A stretch of DNA of 14,018 nt from Bacteroidales bacterium (GTDB lineage Bacteria > Bacteroidota > Bacteroidia > Bacteroidales > UBA12481): assembly GCA_028707745.1 (NCBI GenBank), contig JAQWAJ010000011.1, forward strand, positions 1 through 14,018. The letters run 5' to 3'. The notes beneath the pieces are model-generated. The model saw only the letters and a list, made by a program, of their open reading frames with translations, did no database searches and was not told the DNA's origin. Positions 1-5,784 of the stretch are shown here, piece by piece; the first letter of the stretch is position 1, and each line of letters opens with the position of its first letter. A program made the position numbers and the translations under genes.

Positions 1-1434
1 CGGGTAAGCGATCACGTTCTTTTGGACCTGACCGCTCATAAATACAGGGGGATAGACGATCTTTCCCCGTCTATCATCAAGGATGACAGTAAGTGTATTC
101 GCTGTCAGCGTTGTGTCAGAACCTGTGCCGAGCTGCAGGGTGTGTCGGCCCTGGCTGTGGCTTATAAGGGAGATCATCAAAAGATTTCGACTTTTCTGGA
201 TCATCCGCTGGTTGAAGTGGTTTGTACGAATTGCGGTCAATGTGTTAACCGCTGTCCGGTTGGGGCCCTGGTGGAAAAGAACTATGTCGACGAAGTTTGG
301 GATGCCATTAATGACCCGAACAAACACGTGGTTGTTCAAACAGCACCTGCTGTTCGTGTTGCCATTGGTGAAGAATTGGGTTATGATCCAGGTGTAAGAC
401 TTACCGGTAAGATGGTTACCGCTTTAAAAAGGCTTGGATTTGATTCGGTTCTGGATACCGATTTTACGGCTGACCTGACCATTCTTGAAGAAGGGACTGA
501 ATTACTGACCCGGTTGAAGAAAGCGCTGGTCGATAAGGACACTACGGTAGCATTGCCCATGACCACCTCTTGTTCGCCGGGATGGATCAAGTTTGTTGAA
601 CATGCTTTCCCTGAGTTTCTGCCGAATGTTTCCACCTGCAAATCACCGCAGCAGATGTTTGGTGCGTTGGCCAAGACTTACTATGCACAGAAGAAGGGAT
701 TAAAGGCTCAGGACGTATGCGTGGTTTCGATCATGCCGTGTACAGCCAAGAAATATGAGGCGAACCGGCCCGAAATGAGGTCGAGCGGGTATAAAGATGT
801 TGATTTTGTGTTAACCACCCGGGAGCTGGGAATGATGATCAAGCAAGCCGGGATCAATTTCAAGAATCTTGAGGAGCTACCCTATGACAGTATCATGGGT
901 GAATCGACCGGTGCCGCTGTTATTTTCGGAGCCACCGGAGGTGTCATGGAAGCAGCGCTGAGAACGGTTTATGAAGTGGTAACGGGCAGGGAAGTGCCTT
1001 TCAATAATCTGAATATCATGCCAGTTCGTGGTATGGAGGGTGTTAAGGAGGCCAAGGTAAAGCTCGAAGGTTGTCTCCCGGAATGGAAATTCCTGGATGG
1101 AATTGAAGTTTCGTGTGCGGTGGCACATAGTCTGGCTCATGCCCGTCAACTGATGCAAGCCGTTAAAGACGGAAGGGCTCATTACCATTTCATTGAGATT
1201 ATGGCTTGCCCAGGTGGTTGTTTGGGCGGAGGAGGCCAGCCGATTCCCACCAATCAGGAAATCAGGGCCAAGAGGGCAGAAGCTATCTATGGGGAAGATG
1301 AAGGATTACCCTTGCGTAAATCACATGAAAACCCTGAAGTGAAAATGATTTATGAAGAATTCCTTGGGGCCCCCAACAGTCATAAATCTCACAGTTTGCT
1401 TCACACCCATTATTTAGCAAGAAAGCGGTATTGA
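1..1434 (+). CDS. [FeFe]-hydrogenase catalytic subunit, 5'-truncated, variant H-cluster motif
   Basis: The reading frame is open from base 1, so the gene begins upstream of the window. What remains is about 477 codons: two [4Fe-4S] ferredoxin motifs (C-x2-C-x2-C-x3-C near 94-117, then CTNCGQCVNRC) followed by a full H-cluster domain. The domain has MPCTAKKYE (Cys codon 739-741) and MACPGGC (Cys codons 1207-1209 and 1219-1221). It closely resembles the HydA at 7597-9381, and by that comparison the missing N-terminus probably carried a [2Fe-2S] and a His-ligated cluster. The first motif is odd: T-S-C-S-P-G-W, with Cys at 571-573 and Ser (TCG) at 574-576 where C. pasteurianum CpI has the cubane ligand Cys300. 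The residues matching CpI Cys299, Ser319 and the two path glutamates (EEGTE) are kept, and an extra Cys lies at 637-639. Expected role is H2 evolution or uptake coupled to ferredoxin/NAD(P)H, but activity is uncertain. The gene ends its operon. Confidence 0.93.
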   Translation, partial: RVSDHVLLDLTAHKYRGIDDLSPSIIKDDSKCIRCQRCVRTCAELQGVSALAVAYKGDHQKISTFLDHPLVEVVCTNCGQCVNRCPVGALVEKNYVDEVWDAINDPNKHVVVQTAPAVRVAIGEELGYDPGVRLTGKMVTALKRLGFDSVLDTDFTADLTILEEGTELLTRLKKALVDKDTTVALPMTTSCSPGWIKFVEHAFPEFLPNVSTCKSPQQMFGALAKTYYAQKKGLKAQDVCVVSIMPCTAKKYEANRPEMRSSGYKDVDFVLTTRELGMMIKQAGINFKNLEELPYDSIMGESTGAAVIFGATGGVMEAALRTVYEVVTGREVPFNNLNIMPVRGMEGVKEAKVKLEGCLPEWKFLDGIEVSCAVAHSLAHARQLMQAVKDGRAHYHFIEIMACPGGCLGGGGQPIPTNQEIRAKRAEAIYGEDEGLPLRKSHENPEVKMIYEEFLGAPNSHKSHSLLHTHYLARKRY

Positions 1435-1451
1435 GATAATTTGTGCTTTGT

Positions 1452-1489
1452 AAAAAAAAGAGGCTATTTTTGAAATGGCCTCTTTTTTT
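1452..1489 (+). terminator. Rho-independent terminator after the first hydrogenase gene
   Basis: An A-run and GAGGC at 1453-1464 pair with GCCTC and a T-run at 1478-1489, around a 13-base loop (1465-1477). The stem is about 12 bp and ends in seven Ts. It lies 18 bases after the stop codon of the first hydrogenase gene. The A-run on the left arm could also let it act from the opposite direction. Confidence 0.85.
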
Positions 1490-1511
1490 GTTGAAAAAAT
1501 GCGCATTAATC

Positions 1512-1543
1512 ATTGGTAAACCAATTTAAGACACTTATCTTTG
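1512..1543 (+). promoter_or_regulatory. Candidate Bacteroidota promoter of the main hydrogenase operon
   Basis: TATCTTTG at 1536-1543 matches the Bacteroidota -7 consensus TAnnTTTG. ATTG at 1512-1515 sits 20 bases upstream as a one-mismatch -33 TTTG box. Transcription would start near 1550, leaving a leader of roughly 75 bases that contains the palindrome at 1562-1579. An alternative sigma70-like reading (TTGTTA at 1562-1567, 16 bases, TATAAT at 1584-1589) overlaps that palindrome. The rest of the 191-base spacer holds only the upstream terminator and AT-rich sequence. Confidence 0.55.
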
Positions 1544-1561
1544 TTTGTGAAAATTATAACA

Positions 1562-1579
1562 TTGTTAAGAAAATAACAA
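1562..1579. promoter_or_regulatory. Rex-like operator in the leader of the main operon
   Basis: TTGTTAAGAAAATAACAA matches the Rex consensus TTGTTAA-N4-TTAACAA at 13 of 14 defined positions. It is the core of a perfect 7-bp inverted repeat, ATTGTTA-N6-TAACAAT (1561-1580). Rex represses fermentation and hydrogenase genes in many anaerobes and releases DNA when NADH/NAD+ is high, which would suit this operon. A Crp/Fnr-family regulator with TTGT/ACAA half-sites is an alternative reader. The assignment rests on sequence match and on similar sites at 13268 and 13347. Confidence 0.6.
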
Positions 1580-1625
1580 TTCCTATAATTTTTCATTCAT
1601 TATTCTGAAAATCAGTTACCTATAT

Positions 1626-1970
1626 ATGACAATTCAGGAAATTTTAATGAGGACAGAAGGGGAGATCCGATGCGGAGAGCACCGAAAGGATGAAACAGTC
1701 GGTCGTGCTTTTTGTTCAGATCTGATGAGTGATGTTCTGACTTTGGGTTGTCAGGATGTTTTACTGGTAACGGGTCTGGCCAATGTGCAGGCCATCCGCA
1801 CGGCTGAGATGGCTGATATTTCCTACATTTTGTTTGTCCGGAACAAGAATATTACGGATGAAATGGTCCAACTGGCCAGGGAAAATAATATGGTTCTCAT
1901 TCAGTGCAAATCATCCATGTTCAAAGTTGCCGGCGAATTATTTACTGCCGGACTACAGCCCATTTATTGA
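1626..1970 (+). CDS. DRTGG-domain protein, first copy
   Basis: This 114-residue soluble protein resembles the stand-alone DRTGG domain, the fold also found beside HPr kinases and CBS domains. The characteristic region is residues 22-38, D-E-T-V-G-R-A-F-C-S-D-L-M-S-D-V-L. The DRT part is degenerate (DET), while SDLMSDVL is typical. A beta-rich domain follows with no obvious catalytic residues. It is paralogous to the protein at 3728-4081, which keeps the canonical DRT-x-SGGY form. It starts the operon at the only well-placed ATG, without a clear Shine-Dalgarno, and its TGA overlaps the next ATG by one base. The domain is thought to bind a ligand or partner; its actual role is unknown. The position in front of an RsbW-like ATPase suggests they act together, which is inference. 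Confidence 0.82.
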   Translation: MTIQEILMRTEGEIRCGEHRKDETVGRAFCSDLMSDVLTLGCQDVLLVTGLANVQAIRTAEMADISYILFVRNKNITDEMVQLARENNMVLIQCKSSMFKVAGELFTAGLQPIY

Positions 1971-2386
1971 TGAACTTCAGTTACGACATAGCAGGTGGTG
2001 ATTTCGTAAACGCGGGACAAGCTTCGAGTGCCTTAAAAAAGATACTGAAGAGCCTGAATCTGGATTCTTCGCTGATCAGGAGAACCGTGGTATCTTTGTA
2101 TGAAGCAGAGGTTAATGTGGTGGCACATGCCTGGTCGGGGAATATCCAGGTTAATATTCAGCCGGATCAGATTTGCATTGTGGTATCGGATAAAGGCCCC
2201 GGGATTAATGACATCAATCTGGCTATGCAGAAAGGATATTCCACTGCTTCGCCTGAAGTTCGTGAAATGGGATTTGGCGCCGGAATGGGACTTCCAAATA
2301 TCAAAGACAACTCAGATGTCATGGAGCTTCGTTCCACTCCGGGAGAAGGAACAGAATTGAAAATTGTAAACAAGATATTGTCGTGA
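1970..2386 (+). CDS. RsbW-like GHKL ATPase (anti-sigma factor / serine kinase family)
   Basis: A 138-residue protein made almost entirely of a HATPase_c fold. The N-box is E45-A-E-V-N49-V-V-A-H53-A, G1 is D74-K-G-P-G-I, the G2 glycine loop is G101-F-G-A-G-M-G-L, and a GEGTELKI strand ends it. This pattern matches RsbW/SpoIIAB-type serine kinases rather than two-component kinases: there is no DHp helix or phospho-accepting His domain. RsbW proteins phosphorylate STAS-domain anti-anti-sigma proteins and bind sigma factors, but neither partner is visible in this window. I chose ATG 1970 because it overlaps the preceding stop and gives the normal family length; an upstream in-frame ATG at 1904 lies inside the previous gene. 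It overlaps the next gene by 4 bases (GTGA), so translation is probably coupled. Confidence 0.85.
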   Translation: MNFSYDIAGGDFVNAGQASSALKKILKSLNLDSSLIRRTVVSLYEAEVNVVAHAWSGNIQVNIQPDQICIVVSDKGPGINDINLAMQKGYSTASPEVREMGFGAGMGLPNIKDNSDVMELRSTPGEGTELKIVNKILS

Positions 2387-3723
2387 CAGCAGAAACTCAT
2401 TTCCATCATGCGCTTTATGTTGACCGGAATCAATGCAACGGTTGTGTCCATTGCGTGAGGGTATGTCCGACTGAGGCAATACGGGTGAAATTTGGCACGG
2501 CGATGATCGACGCGGACAAATGTGTCGATTGCGGTAATTGCTTTCGTGTTTGCCCGGTAAAAGCAATCAAGGTGGAGCAGGATGATCTGGGCACCATGCT
2601 CGATTTTCCAGTGAGAATTGCATTAGTACCGGCGGTATTTATCGGCCAGTTCCCCAATGAGATCAAGACTGAAACGATTTATGGCGCTATACTGAAGCTT
2701 GGATTTACGTATGTTTTTGAAGTTGAGCACGGAGTTGAACTGGTAGCTGACGGAATCCGCGACTATATATCGGGGAATCCGGATATCAGACCTTTTATTT
2801 CCTCATACTGCCCGGCGATTATCAGATTGATCCAGGTACGATATCCTTCACTCACCGAGAACATAGTTTTAGTGAAGCCTCCATTTGATGTTTCAGCCTT
2901 GTACTGCAGAAAGCATTTTGAAGATAAGGGATATAAACAGGATCAGATCGGGGTGTTTTACGTGACTCCCTGTGCTGCAAAAATTGCAGCTGTGAAGTCT
3001 CCGGTTGGAGAGTCGAAATCGGCTCTGACGGGTGTGATTAATATGGATTTTCTTTATAATAAGGTTCTTTCGGTGATCTACCTGGAGCATGGTAAAATAG
3101 TGGGTCCTGAAGTTCAAAGTCCATCCGGCCCGGCTATAAAGTGGAGCCTGACCCGCGGAGAGGTATCCTGCACATCGGTTCGTGCTCTGGCGATTGACGG
3201 AATACATGACATCTGTGATTTTCTGGATAAGATTGAGATTGGCCAGATCAAGGGAATCGATTTTCTTGAATTAAGATCTTGCCAGGAAGGATGTGCGGGA
3301 GGTATTCTTACTGCCGGCAATACATTCCTTACTGTTGAAAATATTGAACGGCGCGCTCTGCTGGAAACTGATGACAGTACATCGATCAAGTGCCATCTGA
3401 ACGACTACCGGGATTATCTAAGCCAGCATATTTCGCTCAGTCCGGTTGAGCCACGTTCAGGTCTGAATCTGGATCAGGAAGTGGAAACAGCTATGGCTAA
3501 ACTGGAAGCTTTAAAGGAAATTGAGCTTCTGCTTCCCGGTATTGATTGTAATGCCTGCGGAGCTCCATCGTGCAATGCGCTTGCCGAGGATATTGTACTG
3601 GGTAAGGGCACCATGAACCAGTGCCCGTTTATGGAACTATTATCATTGAACAGGGGGCAAATCAGTCCGGCCGTTGCCCTCGATCATGCTGAAGATGTTT
3701 GGACCGGTCGCATTAAAGGATAA
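2383..3723 (+). CDS. Ferredoxin / H-cluster-like Fe-S protein, probably non-catalytic redox or H2 sensor
   Basis: A 446-residue protein with three parts. Residues 18-28 and 47-57 are two C-x2-C-x2-C-x3-C [4Fe-4S] motifs. Residues ~75-330 are related to the [FeFe]-hydrogenase large-subunit C-terminal domain. Residues 389-414 form a FeS_4-type motif (C389, C392, C397, C414). The hydrogenase motifs are altered. Motif 1 is S-S-Y-C143-P-A, where the proton-relay Cys is Tyr. Motif 2 is T-P-C197-A-A-K200 and lacks the usual Glu. Motif 3 is S-C300-Q-E-G-C304. All four cubane-ligating cysteines are kept, so an Fe-S cluster is likely, but H2 turnover is doubtful. The family occurs in putative sensory hydrogenase loci. 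The GTG start overlaps the preceding gene by 4 bases; no better start exists nearby. Its neighbours suggest it signals Fe-S or redox state to the adjacent ATPase and DRTGG proteins (inference). Confidence 0.85.
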   Translation: MTAETHFHHALYVDRNQCNGCVHCVRVCPTEAIRVKFGTAMIDADKCVDCGNCFRVCPVKAIKVEQDDLGTMLDFPVRIALVPAVFIGQFPNEIKTETIYGAILKLGFTYVFEVEHGVELVADGIRDYISGNPDIRPFISSYCPAIIRLIQVRYPSLTENIVLVKPPFDVSALYCRKHFEDKGYKQDQIGVFYVTPCAAKIAAVKSPVGESKSALTGVINMDFLYNKVLSVIYLEHGKIVGPEVQSPSGPAIKWSLTRGEVSCTSVRALAIDGIHDICDFLDKIEIGQIKGIDFLELRSCQEGCAGGILTAGNTFLTVENIERRALLETDDSTSIKCHLNDYRDYLSQHISLSPVEPRSGLNLDQEVETAMAKLEALKEIELLLPGIDCNACGAPSCNALAEDIVLGKGTMNQCPFMELLSLNRGQISPAVALDHAEDVWTGRIKG

Positions 3724-3727
3724 TCTG

Positions 3728-4081
3728 ATGAAATTAAAAGAGCTGATTGAACAGTTGAACCTGACGGTTTTCGAGCCCGGAAACAACCTGGATCGCACCC
3801 TTTCAGGCGGATATGCTTCCGATCTGCTGAGTGATGTTATGGGCTACGCCAAACATGATATGGTCTGGGTGACCTTGCAGAATCATGTGAACATCATTGC
3901 CGTGGCAAGTTTGAAAGATATCGCAGCGATTATTCTGGTTCACGGACAGGAACCGGCCCGCGATGTACTGGACCGGGCGAAAGAAGAAGGAATAACCCTG
4001 TTGGGAACTGAATCGGATACATTCCGCATTTCAGCGGACGTTTATATGAGCCTGAACCAGCATGGAACGGGTTCGCGTTGA
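3728..4081 (+). CDS. DRTGG-domain protein, second copy
   Basis: A 117-residue protein with a well-preserved DRTGG signature at residues 22-38: D-R-T-L-S-G-G-Y-A-S-D-L-L-S-D-V-M. Alternating strands and helices follow (MVWVTLQNHVNIIAVASLKDIAAIILV). It is a paralogue of the protein at 1626-1970 and is closer to the family consensus. I chose ATG 3728, four bases after the preceding stop, over an in-frame upstream ATG at 3674 that would overlap the Fe-S protein and add residues with no counterpart in the first copy. Its 3' end overlaps the PHP gene by 20 bases. The domain is a presumed ligand- or partner-binding module. Within this operon it likely belongs to the same signalling unit as the Fe-S protein before it and the phosphoesterase and ATPase after it; that is inferred from order only. 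Confidence 0.85.
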   Translation: MKLKELIEQLNLTVFEPGNNLDRTLSGGYASDLLSDVMGYAKHDMVWVTLQNHVNIIAVASLKDIAAIILVHGQEPARDVLDRAKEEGITLLGTESDTFRISADVYMSLNQHGTGSR

Positions 4082-4793
4082 TTGGCATATACACACGACC
4101 TTGTCACCCTGTGGCAGTCTCGCAATGGATCCGTTAACGATCCTGGAGAGAGCAAAACAGAAAGGGCTTCAGGTTATCGGGATCACAGATCATAATTCAA
4201 CCCGGCAGGCGAGAATTATCAAGGAAGAATATACCGAGGAGATTCCCGTGATCCTGACCGGCGCAGAGGTGACCACCCGTGAGGAGATACATTGCCTGGT
4301 GTTCTTTGATGGTTTTGTTGCACTTGATGAATTTCAGAGTTATCTCGACGCTCATCTCCCTGCGATTCCAAACAGGTCTGATTATTTTGGAGATCAGGTA
4401 GTTGTGAACTTCAGGGGGGAGATCATCTTTGAAGAAGAGAAGCTGCTCATTTCGGCTTTAGATCAATCTCTGGAGCAGGTTGAGAAATTTGTATCTGAAA
4501 GAGGAGGGATTTGCATTCCGGCACATATCAACCGGCCCAGCTACAGTTTACTGTCGCAATTGGGAATGATTCCGTCGAATCTGAGGGCTGATGCACTGGA
4601 GTGGATACCGGCCTTCCGCGGAGGGCTCGATTGTGAAAGTGATCCGGCATTTCATTCCTTTCCGCTCGTATGCAGTTCGGATGCACATTATCCTGACGAT
4701 ATCGGATGCAGGTATACGGAACTGGAAGTTGAGGGATGGTCATTTGAAAATATAAAAATGGGATTGTCACGGTTGATGGAAACGATAAAATAG
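4062..4793 (+). CDS. PHP-domain metal-dependent phosphoesterase
   Basis: A 243-residue PHP-superfamily protein. Metal-site residues appear in the expected order: H9-I-H11-T, T-D42-H43, E68 (TGAEVTT), H76 (EEIHC), H155 (IPAHINRPS) and the S-S-D207-A-H209 ending. Such proteins hydrolyse phosphoester bonds using a two- or three-metal centre; well-known members act on nucleotides, small RNAs or histidinol phosphate. There is no polymerase or other extra domain, so this is a stand-alone hydrolase with an unknown substrate. The ATG at 4062 lies 20 bases inside the previous gene, and starting there places the HIHT motif at residue 9 as is normal. The next gene starts one base after its stop. Its presence between a DRTGG protein and an ATPase in a hydrogenase operon suggests it handles a signalling phosphate or nucleotide, which is speculation. 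Confidence 0.88.
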   Translation: MERVRVDWHIHTTLSPCGSLAMDPLTILERAKQKGLQVIGITDHNSTRQARIIKEEYTEEIPVILTGAEVTTREEIHCLVFFDGFVALDEFQSYLDAHLPAIPNRSDYFGDQVVVNFRGEIIFEEEKLLISALDQSLEQVEKFVSERGGICIPAHINRPSYSLLSQLGMIPSNLRADALEWIPAFRGGLDCESDPAFHSFPLVCSSDAHYPDDIGCRYTELEVEGWSFENIKMGLSRLMETIK

Positions 4794-4794
4794 C

Positions 4795-5343
4795 ATGAAA
4801 GACCTTAGCCTGCATATTTTGGATATCGTTCAGAACTCCATCCGGGCCGAAGCCGGAACCATTCAGGTGGAGCTGGTTGCCGGGACTGACGGAAAACTGA
4901 AAATGCTGATTTCCGATGACGGCAAGGGGATGGATGAAGAGCAGGTGAACCGGGTAAAGGATCCGTTTTTTACCACCCGTACTACCCGCAAGATTGGCTT
5001 GGGAATTTCATTGCTCACGCAGAAAGCCGAACAATCTGGAGGATATCTGACGATTGAATCAACACCCGGTAAGGGAACTGAAGTGAAAGCGGTATTCGAG
5101 ATCAGTCATCCGGATTGCCCTCCACTGGGAGACATCCCCGGATGCGCCTGGATGCTGATGGCTTCGAATCCGGGGTTGAGGTTAATCTTTCGATTAGTGA
5201 GTGCAACTGAGGAATATGAGTGGGACAGCAATGAAATCAATGATGCCCTCGGAGGATTACCTCTTACCGAACATGACGTTCAGGCCAACATCATAGAGTG
5301 GTTTAATGCAGATTTTAGTAAATTCAAGGAATTTAACGATTAA
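4795..5343 (+). CDS. GHKL ATPase protein, histidine-kinase-like catalytic domain without DHp
   Basis: A 182-residue protein. Residues 1-105 are a HATPase_c domain: N-box H7-I-L-D-I-V-Q-N14-S-I-R-A, G1 D41-D-G-K-G-M, an F-box-like DPFFTTRTTRK, G2 I-G68-L-G-I-S, and GKGTEVKAVF. The pattern is nearer to histidine-kinase catalytic domains than the RsbW-like protein at 1970. There is no dimerisation/phosphoacceptor domain, sensor or membrane segment. Residues ~106-182 form a C-terminal extension with two Cys (HPDCPPLGDIPGC) that I do not recognise. It begins one base after the PHP gene stop and is followed by a 29-base gap before the structural hydrogenase genes. It may phosphorylate, or only bind ATP to sense a partner; the target is not evident. 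Confidence 0.82.
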   Translation: MKDLSLHILDIVQNSIRAEAGTIQVELVAGTDGKLKMLISDDGKGMDEEQVNRVKDPFFTTRTTRKIGLGISLLTQKAEQSGGYLTIESTPGKGTEVKAVFEISHPDCPPLGDIPGCAWMLMASNPGLRLIFRLVSATEEYEWDSNEINDALGGLPLTEHDVQANIIEWFNADFSKFKEFND

Positions 5344-5372
5344 TAAATTATTGACAGACAAATATTAAAGAC

Positions 5373-5783
5373 ATGACCAAGGTTAAAACACTGGCTGATC
5401 TAAAAAAGCTTCGCGAGGACCTGCAGGAGAAAATCCGGCTGCGTGAATCCGGCGAACATCCTGAATCTCTGGTTCAGGTTAAAGTGGCTATGGCCACATG
5501 TGGTATTGCATCCGGAGCAAAGGATGTAATGACCTTTTTTATGGAAGAGCTCGAGAAACGCGGAATCGATGCAGTGGTTACACAAACCGGTTGCATGGGT
5601 TATTGCTATGCCGAGCCAACCGTAGAAATCACCCTTCCGGGACAGAGTCCTCTCGTTTTCGGTTTCGTCAACAGTCGTAAAGCTGACGAAATCATCGAGA
5701 AATATATCAAAAAGGGTGAATTAGTAGATGGAATCATTCCGGTTACCTACCAGTCGATCAACGATAACCAAAAGGAGGGATGA
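5373..5783 (+). CDS. hndB: HndB-like thioredoxin-fold [2Fe-2S] subunit of the hydrogenase
   Basis: A 136-residue protein. An amphipathic N-terminal helix (residues 7-26) precedes a thioredoxin-like [2Fe-2S] ferredoxin domain. The cysteines seen are C43 (ATCGIASGA), C74 and C78 (QTGCMGYC). The second Cys of the usual C-x4-C pair is absent (Gly at that position, Ser one before), leaving three cysteines. From memory this CGIAxGA form is typical of the HndB family in NADP-reducing hydrogenases such as that of Desulfovibrio fructosovorans, so it may be normal for the family. Gene order HndB-HndC-HndD here supports that identity. It probably docks on HydB and relays or gates electrons. Its last codons are followed by AGGAGG and the HydB start one base beyond its stop. 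Confidence 0.85.
   Translation: MTKVKTLADLKKLREDLQEKIRLRESGEHPESLVQVKVAMATCGIASGAKDVMTFFMEELEKRGIDAVVTQTGCMGYCYAEPTVEITLPGQSPLVFGFVNSRKADEIIEKYIKKGELVDGIIPVTYQSINDNQKEG
5773..5778 (+). promoter_or_regulatory. Strong Shine-Dalgarno that decides the HydB start
   Basis: AGGAGG lies six bases before ATG 5785 and inside the last codons of the HndB-like gene. It fixes the HydB start at 5785 rather than the in-frame ATG at 5728. Most other starts in this window lack such a site, so it stands out. Confidence 0.75.
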
Positions 5784-5784
5784 C

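Noticed and set aside
877..1188. Minus-strand open frame within the first hydrogenase gene
   Set aside because: It is antisense to strongly conserved H-cluster domain coding sequence, with no family features.
22..1434. TTG start at position 22 for the first hydrogenase
   Set aside because: The frame is open to base 1, and the protein family continues far upstream; the gene is truncated by the window edge and does not start here.
1562..1589. Sigma70-type promoter TTGTTA-N16-TATAAT ahead of the main operon
   Set aside because: Not excluded, but the Bacteroidota-type box at 1536-1543 fits the likely host better, and the TTGTTA half is explained as part of the palindrome.
1904..1969. Upstream ATG extending the RsbW-like protein
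   Set aside because: It lies inside the preceding DRTGG gene and adds residues outside the family. ATG 1970 overlaps the previous stop and gives the normal length.
3674..3727. Upstream in-frame start for the second DRTGG protein
   Set aside because: It would overlap the Fe-S protein gene, and ATG 3728 aligns with the start of the first copy relative to the D-x-T motif at residue 22.
5351..5356. TTGACA in the gap before the HndB-like gene as a promoter
   Set aside because: No -10 or Bacteroidota -7 element is found at a suitable distance before the start; the gap is only 29 bases.
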